Assembly (NCBI RefSeq): GCF_006402735.1
Contig: NZ_CP017174.1
Coordinates: 5,583,001-5,647,000, forward strand
Source: Myxococcus xanthus
GTDB taxonomy: Bacteria; Myxococcota; Myxococcia; Myxococcales; Myxococcaceae
DNA length: 64,000 nucleotides
Reading direction: 5' to 3'
The notes under the pieces are model-generated. The model was not told the DNA's origin, did no database searches, and worked only from the letters and a program-made list of their open reading frames with translations. The position numbers and the translations under genes were made by a program. This document shows positions 26,301 to 64,000 of this stretch, piece by piece; the first letter of the stretch is position 1; each line of letters opens with the position of its first letter.

Positions 26301-29300
26301 CCGTCGCGGGCTGTGCGTGAAGCCGCAGGTTCTCGAGCGCCACCGGGACGGCGGGCCCCGCATCCTGTGGCACGTCCTCCGAAGGCACCGCGGCGGACAC
26401 CAGCTGGAAGCAGGCGTCGAGCAACGCGGGATGGATTCGATACGCCGGGGCCCGCGTGGCCAATGACTCCGGCAGGCGGAGGTGGCCGAGCGCCTCCCCT
26501 CGCCCCCGCCAGACCTGCTGCACGCCCTGGAACGCGGGCCCGTAGGCCACGCCGTTGCGTGCCAGCGTCTCGTAATGCGCCGCCTGGGTCAGGATGTCGG
26601 GGCATCGCTCGCGGATGGCCTCCAATGACTCGGACGCCTGCCCCGCGTGCCCTGCTTCCAAGAGGCGGAGCCGGCCCACGACGTGCGTCATCCACCCCGT
26701 CGCTTCCGCCTTCTGGCTCGAAAGCTGGAACGTCAGGGTGCGGCCCTGCTCGCCATGCAGCGCCAGTTGGACGGTGCGCTCCTGGCCCTCGGGCAGGAGC
26801 AGGCCCTCCTTGAAGGAGGTGTCGACCAGTTCGTGCGCGGTGCCTCCCGACATCGCGTGCGCCGCGGACAGCGCCATCTCCAGATAGGCCGCTCCCGGCA
26901 CCACCACCGAGCCCGCCACGCGATGGTCCGCGAGGAACGCGGGCTCACTCGCGCTCAGTGTGGACTCCCAGAAGCGAGTCTCCTGCTGCACGGAGGTCGT
27001 GAACGAAGTGCCCAGGAGCGGATGCCCCCCCGAGCGCACGAAGCGGCCTCGCGCTGCACGCGTGGGCCCCAGCTCCAGCCAGTGCCGTTCCCGCTGCCAG
27101 GGATACGCGGGCAGTGCGATGCGCCGCCGCTTGTCCGGATGCAGCCGGAGCCAATCCACGCGGTCCACTCGGGTGGCCAGCGCGCCCAGGGATGCGAGCA
27201 GCGACGGCCACTCCTCCTGTTCCCGAAGGAGGCTCGGGACGACCAGGCCTCGGCCAGAGGCGTCGCCTTCCCGCAGCATCGCGTCCACGAAGGGCACCAG
27301 GATGGGATGCGGGCTCAACTCGATGAACAGGACGTTCCCATCCTGGATGAGACGCTGCACCGCGTCCGCGAACAGCACGGGCTGCCGCAGGTTGCGCACC
27401 CAATACGCGGCGCTCAGCTCCCGGCCGTCGATGGGGGCCCCCGTCACCGTCGAGTAGAGCGGCACCGTGCTTCCCGTGGGACGGATACCAGCCATCCGCT
27501 CCAGCAAGTCCTGCCGAAGCGGGTCCATCTGTGGGCTGTGGGACGCCACGTCCACCTTCACCCAACGGCAGAAGACCTCGCGCTTCTCCAGGCGCTCCAG
27601 CACATCCTTCAGCGCCGCCGGGTCTCCCGAGAGCACCGTGGCCTTCGGGCCGTTGCTGACGGCGATGGCAATCCGGTCCTCCGCGCCCCGAATCTCCGCC
27701 TCGGCCTGTTCGCGCGAGAGGTCCACCACCGCCATGGCGCCCTTGCCGCTGACCCGCCGGAGCAGCTTGCTGCGCTCACAGATGATGCGCGCGGCGTCGT
27801 CCAGCGACAGCGCCCCCGCGACATGGGCCGCGGCGACCTCACCCATGCTGTGCCCGACCACCGCGTGCGGCTCCAGGCCCAGTGAACGCCACACCGCCGC
27901 GAGCGATATCTGCAAGGCGAACAGCGTCGGTTGGATGACGTCGATGTCATTCCAACGCGGCTGCTGCCCGGGGCTCGTCAACAGCTCGCGCAGCGACCAG
28001 TCCGTGTAGCGGCCCAGCGCCTCGTGGCACCGGTCGATGGCCTCACGGAAGGTCGTGTCCTGGGCGTACAGCTGCCGTCCCATACCGAGCCACTGTGAGC
28101 CCTGGCCGGGGAACACGAAGACCACCTTCTGGCTGTTGCTCCGGCGCCCGACGGACAAGCCGGGGTGGCTCTCTCCGGCGGCGAACGCGTCGAGCTGCGC
28201 GGCCAGCTCCCGCGGGGACTTCGCCGCGAGCGCGAGCCGATGGTCATGGTGCGTGCGGCACAGGGCCGCCGTGTAGCTGAGGTCCGCGAGCGCCCCCACG
28301 TCCTCGCTCTTCAGGAACGTGCTCCACGTCCGGGCCAGGTCGGCCAGCGCTGGCTCCGTCTTGGCGGACAGGACGACGAGCTCCGCGGTATCGGCCTCGG
28401 AAGCGGCGGGCGTGGCCGCGGGCGCAGGGGCCTCCTCCAGCACCACGTGCGCGTTGATGCCGCTCAGTCCGAAGGAGCTCACGCCCGCGATACGCCGCCC
28501 CTCGTGGGCCGGCCAGGGGACGCGCTCGACGGGGACACGCGCTGGGATGCGGTCCCATTCCACGTGGGGATTGGGCGTGTGGAAGTGCAGGTGCGGTGGA
28601 ATCTCCCGGTGCTGGAGCGACAGAATCGTCTTGATGACGCCGGCGATTCCGGCGGCCGGCTCCAGGTGGCCGATGTTCGTCTTCACCGAGCCGATGAAGA
28701 AGGGCCGGTCCTCCGGACGTCCCTTGCCCAGCACGGCCCCCAGGGCCCGCAGTTCAATGGGGTCGCCCAGCGGCGTCCCCGTGCCGTGGGCTTCGATGTA
28801 GCCCACGAGGGCCGGCGGCACGCGCGCGTTCTCCAGCGCCTTCGACACGACGGCTTGCTGCGACGGTCCGTTGGGCACCGTCAGTCCGCCGCTGGCCCCG
28901 TCATGATTGACGGCGGAGCCACGAATCAGCGCGAGGATGTCGTCGCCATCGCGCTGTGCGTCCGACAGCCGCTTGAGCACGAGGATGCCGCAGCCCTCCC
29001 CGCGCACGTACCCGTCAGCCGCCGCGTCGAAGGTCTTGCAGCGGCCGTCGCTCGCGAGCGCCTGCATGCTGCAAAGGCAGACGGTCGTCTCAGGGGACAG
29101 GATGAGATTGACGCCGCCCGCGAGCGCGAGATTCGACTCGCCGCGCCGGAGGCTCTCGCAAGCCAGGTGGAGCGACACCAGCGAGGACGAGCACGCCGTG
29201 TCGACCGGCATGCACGGCCCCTGCAGGCCCAGCACGTAGGAAATCCGGCCCGGGACGAAGCTGTAGCCGTTGCCCGTCGCCATGTACCCGTCGAAGCGGG

Positions 29301-29813
29301 TCGCGTCGTTCTCCTTGAGCAGGCGCGCCATGTAGTCGCTGGACATCACGCCCATGAAGACGCCCGTCTTGCTGCCCATGAGCTGACCGGGCGCCACACC
29401 CGCGTTCTCCAGGGCCTCCCACGCCACTTCCAGCGCGATGCGCTGCTGCGGGTCCAGGCTCGCCGCTTCCCGGGGCGCGATGCCGAAGAACTCTGCGTCG
29501 AAGTGCTCCACGTCATCGAGGAATCCACCGCGGGTGCCGTACATCTTCCCCGGCATCCCGCGCGTCGCGTCGAAGTAGCCCTGTACGTCCCAGCGGGACT
29601 CGGGCACCTCGCGGAGCGCGTCGACGCCGTCTCGAAGGATTCGCCAGTACGACGGTCCATCGACGGCGCCACCGGGGAAACGGCACCCCATGCCGATGAC
29701 GGCGATGGGCTCGGTCCGGGCGCGTTCCACCGCATCGAGGCGGGCCTGCATCTTCTCCACGAGCAATGCGGCGCGCTGCAACGCGGAGGGTTCAGCTGAC
29801 TTTGGCGGGTTGC

Positions 29814-29817
<4 letters not shown>
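23383..29817 (-). CDS. mxaB: type I PKS, module 7: KS-AT-DH-ER-KR-ACP (ER degenerate)
   Basis: A 2144-aa single module. KS ~38-460 (VDTACSSS); AT with GHSMG near 655 and VASH at the extender-selecting position, the methylmalonyl type; DH from ~930 (DHRVAGSVVVPGA, YGPAFQG, HPALLDACFQ); ER-like region ~1470-1756; KR from ~1768 with LDD (B-type) and an intact SSAAS...GNY active site; ACP LDSLMG near 2073. The ER looks non-functional: the usual LNFRDV motif is absent and the cofactor loop reads LGASSGLGRTA instead of H-x-AAGGVG. That agrees with a retained C2=C3 olefin bearing the C2 methyl, as in myxalamid. The C-terminus ends in NDNEVFVL, a probable short docking motif for mxaA. Both ends overlap neighbours by four bases. 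Confidence 0.9.
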
Positions 29818-45356
<15,539 letters not shown>

Positions 45357-45368
45357 GTCGGAATCTCT

Positions 45369-50942
<5,574 letters not shown>

Positions 50943-50956
50943 CGCAGTCGTCCGAT

Positions 50957-53900
50957 TCAGCTCAGCTTCTGGGCAATCAACCGCTCGACTTCGTCGTCCG
51001 ACAGCTCGGTGACCTGCGCCAGCCGCTCCGACAGGTCACCGATGTCCGAAGGCACCGGGGATGACTTCTGCACGGGAGCCGCCGCCACCGTGGGCAGCGG
51101 GATGTCCACCGCGGTGACGCTCCCCGCCAGACGCTTCGCCAGCGCCAGGACGGTGGGATGGTCGAACGCGAGACTCGCCGGCAGCTCCTTCTCGAGTCCG
51201 CGCTGCAACACGTTGCGCAGCTCCACGGACATCTGGGACGTCATCCCCATCTGGAAGAAGCCACGGTCCGCGGGGGGCAGGTCGCTGGGAGCGAAGCCGA
51301 GAATGCGCCCCACCTCGCCCTGGATGCGCTGCACGAGCGTGTCGAACCGGCGATCGGCAGGGAGCGCCTTCAACTCCGAGAGCAACCGTGCGCGCGCGGT
51401 GGCCCCACCACCTGTGGCCGGCGACGCCGCGCCCATGTTCAGCAGGAAGGGCCGGCGACGCCGAGCCTCCCAGATGGGCTTGAGCACGGACCAGTCCACG
51501 GAGGCGACCGTCTTGTGGCTCACGCCCGACCGCAGCACCTGTCCCATCGCATCAAGCGCGCGCTCCGAGGCCATGGGGTTCAACCCGAAGCGTGCGTAGC
51601 CCCGTGCGTTGTCGGCGCGCTCGCCGCCAATCTCGTCCCACGTCCCCCAATGAATGGTGGTCGCGGGCAGCCCTTCGGCCCGGCGGTGGTGAGCCAGCGC
51701 TTCCAGGAACTGGTTTCCCGCCGCGTAGTGCGCCAGGCCGGAGGCGCCCCACAGCGTGGACGTCGACGAGAACATCACGAAGAAGTCGAGTTCGAGCCCG
51801 CGCGTCAGCTCGTGCAGCACCCAGCTTCCGAGCACCTTCGGACGCATCATCGCCGTCGCGGCGGCGACATCCAGGTCCTCCAGCCGGCACTCCGTGATGA
51901 GCGCGGCGGCATGAATCACACCGCGCAGCGGAGGCAGCGTCGCCGCCGTGTCGCGTAGGAGTGCCACCATCCGCTCGCGGTCCGCCACGTCCGCGGCCAT
52001 GGGCGTGACAGTCGCCCCGAGCGCCCGGAGCGACTCGAGCTCCTCGCGGCGCCGCACCGACGCCGCATCGCTCGCTCCGGAGACCCCACTGCGGCCCAGC
52101 AGCACCAGGTGCCGCGCGCCCCGCTCCACCAGCCACCGCGCCACCTTCAGCCCCAGCCCGCCCAGGCCTCCCGAGACGAGGTACGTCGCGTCCGAGCGCA
52201 GGCGCAGGGCCTCCTCGGCCGTCCCCGCTCGTCCACGTGTGAGCCGGGGAACCAGCGAGCGCCCATCGCGGAAGGCGAGCTGGTCCTCTCCATCCGTTCC
52301 GAACGCGGAGACTTCCCGCAGCACCGAGGTGACTTCTTCTGGCGACCGCGTCGGCGGCAGGTCGATGAGGCCGCCCCACACGCCCGGCTGTTCCAGCGAG
52401 ACGCTCCGGCCCATGCCCCACAGAGGCGCCTGGGCCAGCGACACACGTTCGGTCCCCACGCCCGTGACCTGCGCACCCCGCGTCACGACCCAGAGCCGCG
52501 CACGCCCTGGCACCTCCATGAGGGCCTTCACCAGGTGCAGCGCCGCCACCGTGGACGCGGGTACTGCCGTCTGCCCATCCAACGTTTCGTCGAGGCCCCA
52601 CAGGAAGAGCGCCCGGCCTTCGTGTCCTGCCGAGAGCGCTGGAAGCTCTCGCAGCAAGCGCGCCATGTCCTCCGGCCGCTGCGGGTCCACCACGAAGCTT
52701 CGCGTACCCTGGCGCTGGAAGGCGTCCCCCGCGGTCACCGTGACAAAAGGGCTGCCCTGACGCCGCAGTTCCTCGGCGAAGGCCGCGCCCCAACCACCCC
52801 GGTCCGCGAACACAAGCCAATCCGTGGGAGCCGCCTGGGGTGTCCCCGCCGGCCGCGCCTCCCACGTCACGTCGAGGAACCAGTCCTGCGCGCGGACCTC
52901 CCCCAACACCTCGAGCAGCCGATCCGCCGCCACGTGCCGCAACCGGACACCGCGCGCCACCGCGACCGGGCGACCATCCGCGTCCAGCAGGGACAGTGTG
53001 CCCAGCCGCTCCTCAGGACGAGACGCGGACGAAATGGATACGTGAGCCCACCGGACGTCCACGCTGCCAGGGACGCACTCGAAGGATTCGAGCCCCAGGG
53101 GCATGAAGAGCGCCGCCTGCCCTGGCTCGGCCGCCAGCGCAATCGCCAGCGTCTGGAGCCCGGCGTCCAGCAACGCGGGATGAAGCTGATACTGGGACGC
53201 TTCCTGAAGTCGCTCCGCGCCCAGTACCACCCGGCCCAGCGCCTCCCCCGGCCGCCGCCACGCCTCGCCCAGTGTCCGCAGCGGCTCGTCGTACTGGACG
53301 TTGCAGCGCTCCAGCTCGCCGTAGACCGCCGCGCCCGGGACATGCTCCACACAGCGCGCACGGACCGCGTCGATGGACGCCAACGCGCCCAGGGAAGCAC
53401 TGAGCACCTGGACATGGCCCCGGCAATGGCGCACCCATCCCGTCTCGGACGAGGCCCCGCCCACCGCGCGGCTGTGGATGTGGAACTCGTGCTTGCCTCC
53501 TGCCTCCGAAGAGAGGTGGACCTGCACGAGCCGCCGCGGGGTCTCCGTCAGCACCAGCGCCCGCTCGAACTCGACGCCGGACAGCACCCGGTCCCCAGTG
53601 CCCAACGCATCGGCGGCGGCGCTCAGCCCGAGCTCCACCAGCGCCGAGGCTGGAACGACCGCGACGCCACCCAACCGGTGCGCACCGAGCCACGGCAGCG
53701 AGTTGCTCCCCAGTTCCAGCTCGAAGACCTGGCCATCGACGCCGTGAGCCACGCTCACCGGCCGGCCCTTGAGAGACGTCACCGGCTCGACCATCGCGGC
53801 CACGGGCGTGGCCACCGCATCCAGCCAGTACCGCTTGTGCTGCCAGGGATAGGTGGGCAGCGGGAGCGGCGTCCCACCCTCCGGGAAGAAGCGCTTCCAC

Positions 53901-56541
53901 TGCACGGGGAATCTCGCGCGGTACAACGCGCCCACGGACTCCAGCAGCACCGTCCGCTCGGCCTCCTCGCGGCGCAGGGACGGAAGCGTCACGCCCTCGC
54001 GCCCCACGTGCTGCAGACACCGCTCCACGGAGGGAAGCAGAATCGGGTGCGGGCTCATCTCCAGGAAGACGGAGTGCCCCGCCTCGGCGAGTTGCAGCAC
54101 CGACGAGGAGAAGAGCACCGGGTCGCGCAGATTGCGGACCCAGTAGGCGGCATCAAAGCCGGAGCCGTCGCAGGAGGCGCCGGTCACCGTGGAGAGAATG
54201 GGCACGCTGGAGCGTCCGGGCCGCACCGTCGAGAGCACGGAGAGCAGCTCGTCACGCAGCGGGTCCACCTGCGGACTGTGCGAAGCCACGTCGACCTTCA
54301 CCCAGCGGCAGAAGACGTTGCGCGACTCCAGCTCGGCGCGAATTGATTCGAGCGCGGCATTCTCCCCCGACAGCACCGTGGAGGTCGGACTGTTGCTGAC
54401 CGCGATGGCCACGCGGTCCTCGCGGCCCGCCAGCGTCTTGCGCGCGTCCTCCAGGGTCAGCTCCGTCGCGAGCATGGCCCCCTGGCCGCTGATGCGCCGC
54501 AGGAGCTTGCTGCGCAGGCAGATGATGGCCGCCGCGTCCTCCAGGGAGAGCGCGCCCGCGACGTGCGCCGCGGCCACCTCGCCCATGCTGTGCCCCACTA
54601 CCGCGTCCGGCGCGACGCCCCAGGAGCGCCACAGCGCGGACAGCGCCACCGCCATGGCGAACAACACCGGCTGCACGACGTCGATGTCCTGAAGCCGGGA
54701 GTCCTCGGCGGGTGCGCGCAGCACGTCGGCCAGACGCCACGTGACGTGGGGCCGCATGGCCGTGTCGATGCGCTCCACGGCCTCACGGAAGACAGGCTCC
54801 TGTTCGAGGAGCTGCCGCCCCATGCCGGCCCACTGCGAGCCCTGCCCCGGGAACACGAAGACCGCCTTGCGCCGGGTATCCGTGTCCGTCGCCGCCGGAG
54901 CAGGTCCCTCCAAGGCGAACTCCCGAAGCTGCCGCGCCACCGCCCCCGCCGAGTCCCCCGCGACAGCTATCCGGTACTCGTGGTGGGTCCGCCGCAGCGC
55001 CGCGGTGAAGCAGACATCCCGGAGCGACACCTCCGGGGACGACGTAAGGACGTCCGCGTACTTCCGGGCCAACGCTTGAAGCGCGGCGGGTGAGCGCGCG
55101 GACAGAGGCAGCAGATACGCCCCTTGAGAAGGCGCAGCGGGCGCCGCCGAAGCCACGGGGGCCTCTTCGAGAATCACATGGGCATTCGTTCCGCTGATGC
55201 CAAACGAGCTGACCGCGCCCCGGCGCCTGCGCGTCTCCTGCGCGGGCCAGGGGTACAGCTTCGTGGGAACGGTGAGGGCCTCACCGCCGAAGTCGATGCG
55301 GGGGTTGAGCCGCTGGAAGTGCGCGAGCGGCGGGACGGCCCCGTGCTGCATCGACAGGACCATCTTGATGATGCCCGCGATGCCCGCGGCCGACTCGAGG
55401 TGGCCGATGTTCGTCTTCGCCGCGCCCACCACCAGCGACCGCTCCGCGGTGCGCCCCTGGGCATACACCTCGTGGAGCGCCTCCATCTCGATGGGGTCAC
55501 CCAACGAAGTCCCGGTGCCGTGGGCCTCGACGCAGTCGATGTCGGCGGGTTCCAGGTTCGCGCTCTGGAGCGCCTGCCGGATGAGCGCCTTCTGCGCGAG
55601 CACGTTGGGCGCCGTCAACCCCGCCGACTTGCCGTCCTGGTTGACGGCGGAGCCCCGAATGAGCGCGAGGACGGTGTCCCCCGCCGCCAGCGCATCTGAC
55701 AGCCGCTTGAGGACGACCACGCCGCAGCCCTCGCCCCGCACGAAGCCGTTGGCGCGGGCATCGAAGGTCTTGCAGCGTCCATCCGGCGCGAGCGCCTGGG
55801 CGCGGGACACACGGCTCGACGACAGCGGCGACAGGATGAGGTTGACGCCGCACGCCAGCGCCATGGAGCACTCCTGCTGGCGGAGACTCTGCGCGGCCAG
55901 ATGTAATGCCACCAGGGATGACGAACACGCGGTGTCCACGGACAGGCTGGGCCCCTGGAAGTCCAGGAGGTACGACAGCCGCCCCGGCACCACGCAGTTG
56001 ATGGCGCCCGTCACGCTGCTGGAGTCACGGGCGGACGGGTTGCCCACCTGCAACAGCGCGTAGTCGTCGCTGTACACGCCCACGAACACGCCCGTGCGGC
56101 TCCCCGCCAGCCGAGACATGTCCTGGCCCGCGTTCTCCAGCGCCTCCCACGCCACTTCCAGGAGGATGCGCTGCTGAGGGTCCATCCGATGCGCTTCGTG
56201 CGGAGAGATGCCGAAGAAGTCCGCGTCGAACTGGTCCACCGCGTTGATGAAGGCGCCCCACTTCGCGCCCAGCTTCTCCTGGGCCTCGGGGTCCATCCGC
56301 GCCATGTCCTCACGCATCCACCGCGAGGATGGCACCTCGGTGACGGCGTCCACGCCGCTGCACAGGAGGTTCCAGTACGACGCCGGGTCGTTCCCTCCGC
56401 CTGGGAAGCGGCAGCCCATGCCGATGATGGCCACGGGCTCCGACCGGCTGCCCTCCACCGCGTCGAGCCGCGACTTGAGGTCCATCGCCAGCAGCGCGAG
56501 CCGCTTGGGGGAGTACTGCGCAATCTTCTCCGCGAACGTCG

Positions 56542-56545
<4 letters not shown>
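50957..56545 (-). CDS. mxaE: type I PKS, module 2: KS-AT-DH-KR-ACP (DH probably inactive)
   Basis: A 1862-aa single module. KS ~36-460 (SVDTACSSS); AT with GHSMG near 654 and VASH, the methylmalonyl type; DH-like region ~926-1200; KR from ~1456; ACP near 1768. The DH keeps HRLGGVAVVP and HPALLDAG, but the conserved YGPxF motif is replaced by VQYDEPLRTL (~1085). The KR lacks LDD (ALITECR) and has a tryptophan in STLWGASGLAHY, the A-type fingerprint. A-type reduction without dehydration would leave the hydroxyl (C13-OH of myxalamid). The ACP serine sits in an unusual context, GMTSQM rather than GxDSL. Docking tails: SPKRLALLAMDL (N), LSDDEVERLIAQKL (C). The ATG overlaps the upstream stop by four bases. 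Confidence 0.9.
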
Positions 56546-63609
<7,064 letters not shown>

Positions 63610-63614
63610 TCGGA

Positions 63615-63619
63615 CCTCT
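63615..63619 (-). promoter_or_regulatory. ribosome binding site of mxaF
   Basis: AGAGG on the minus strand, five bases before the GTG start at 63609. It decides the start, because no in-frame ATG with a better site lies nearby. Confidence 0.55.
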
Positions 63620-63633
63620 AACTGGCACGCTCG

Positions 63634-63646
63634 AAAGCCGGGCTTT
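63634..63646. repeat. palindrome in the mxaF leader
   Basis: AAAGCC-G-GGCTTT, perfect 6-bp arms around one base, 25-37 bases before the GTG start. It is close enough to influence translation or to bind a repressor. Confidence 0.45.
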
Positions 63647-63700
63647 GCCTCGGCGAACGAGATGACGACGGACGCAGTCCGCCTCCCCCCCGCGATAGAC

Positions 63701-63730
63701 CCGATACAAGGAAGAGCGGATCAATGCCAA
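63701..63730 (-). promoter_or_regulatory. weak candidate promoter for the mxa operon
   Basis: On the minus strand TTGGCA (63725-63730) is followed after 18 bases by TATCGG (63701-63706), a poor sigma-70-like pair about 92 bases before the start codon. Spacing is acceptable but the -10 match is weak; other sites in the region are equally possible. Confidence 0.2.
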
Positions 63731-63740
63731 ATCCATAACG

Positions 63741-63754
63741 TTGGCGCAAGCCAA
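63741..63754. repeat. inverted repeat TTGGC-N4-GCCAA
   Basis: Perfect 5-bp arms around four bases, three bases before the next inverted repeat; possible regulator site upstream of mxaF. Confidence 0.35.
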
Positions 63755-63757
63755 TCA

Positions 63758-63776
63758 GCACGAAACCGTTTCGTGC
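63758..63776. repeat. inverted repeat GCACGAAA-N3-TTTCGTGC
   Basis: Perfect 8-bp arms around CCG, 149 bases upstream of the mxaF start. Length and symmetry are typical of operators for dimeric helix-turn-helix regulators. Confidence 0.5.
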
Positions 63777-63846
63777 ACTCTCACGAGAACCGGACACTCC
63801 AAACGGAGCAACCCATGTCTCTCAATTACCAAGACTCCGACTGACG

Positions 63847-63872
63847 CATGTTTGATCTGAAAATCAAACATG
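63847..63872. repeat. inverted repeat CATGTTTGAT-N6-ATCAAACATG
   Basis: Perfect 10-bp arms separated by CTGAAA, in an AT-richer stretch 238 bases upstream of mxaF. There is no T-run, so it is less likely a terminator than an operator for a dimeric regulator. Confidence 0.55.
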
Positions 63873-64000
63873 AGTGACCCCAGTAAAACTAATTAAGAAC
63901 AGAACGTTCCCAGACCTGGCACGTCAGCCGGGCAGAGTACGCGCCACCGCCATTCCGGGGAAATCTCAGAACCCATACACATAAAACCTATCAGTCGCCC

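Larger units (their letters stand above)
63610..64000. other. gene-free region upstream of mxaF, probable control region
   Basis: There is no convincing gene in these 391 bases. The region is visibly less GC-rich than the rest of the window, especially from 63720 on, and contains four inverted repeats (listed separately), as expected for the promoter and operator region of the 45-kb minus-strand operon. A 60-codon frame on the + strand (63662-63844) has no protein-like composition. Confidence 0.7.

Noticed and set aside
63623..63640. Sigma-54-like TGGCACG element near the mxaF start
   Set aside because: It points into the plus-strand direction and the -12 GC is one base out of place; another TGGCACG near 63917 also lacks the -12 element.
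63662..63844. 60-codon frame on the + strand upstream of mxaF
   Set aside because: No protein-like pattern, spans the inverted repeats, and has no good ribosome site at its first codon; a nine-codon frame near its end with a GGAG before it is too short to support.

Overview
GC-rich DNA with strong GC at third codon positions, an extracellular contractile injection (eCIS)-type locus and a hybrid polyketide/non-ribosomal peptide assembly line point to a myxobacterium of the Myxococcus/Stigmatella/Corallococcus group. Two large systems occupy most of the window, separated by a short, partly decayed stretch.

Region 1 (1-12828, + strand) is the distal end of an eCIS operon that begins before the window. 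It holds six tightly packed genes: a P2 gpI-like phage tail protein (its 5' end may lie outside the window), three tandem proteins that share an N-terminal module (309, 617 and 1504 aa; the last also carries a PLL-like beta-propeller), a protein of unknown function with a conserved-looking C-terminus, and a two-domain AAA+ ATPase whose first ATPase domain is degenerate. Most junctions overlap by 1-4 bases, so translation is probably coupled.

Region 2 (12860-18680, - strand) mixes intact metabolic genes with gene remnants. Intact: a RibD-C/dihydrofolate-reductase-like enzyme, an aldo/keto reductase, a short-chain dehydrogenase and a secreted lipoprotein of solute-binding fold that resembles thiaminase I. 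Broken: a cupin cut off after its first histidine motif, a fragment of an RND efflux pump, and a sulfatase that lost its N-terminal catalytic half and also has a one-base frameshift near its C-terminus.

Region 3 (18839-63609, - strand) is a complete modular assembly line in six genes, read from right to left: loading plus module 1 (ACP-KS-AT-AT-DH-KR-ACP), module 2 and module 3 (each KS-AT-DH-KR-ACP), modules 4-6 in one 5180-aa protein (KS-AT-DH-KR-ACP, KS-AT-KR-ACP, KS-AT-DH-KR-ACP), module 7 (KS-AT-DH-ER-KR-ACP), and a terminal NRPS (docking-C-A-PCP-Red). Seven extension modules, the methylmalonyl/malonyl AT pattern, the positions of A-type ketoreductases, an alanine-type adenylation code and a terminal reductase match the myxalamid pathway (mxaF-E-D-C-B-A): a branched starter, a methylated polyene with one hydroxyl, and an amide to 2-aminopropanol released by reduction. 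I assign the locus to myxalamid or a very close analogue.

Several domains do not fit their nominal role. The module 2 DH and module 7 ER look dead, in agreement with the expected product. Module 5 has no DH although a Z-olefin is expected there. The module 3 KR has alanines where the catalytic serine should be, which conflicts with the expected olefin and is the most unusual point in the cluster. Upstream of the first gene (63610-64000) is a gene-free, less GC-rich region with four inverted repeats, the likely control region. I see no tRNA, rRNA, CRISPR array or insertion sequence.
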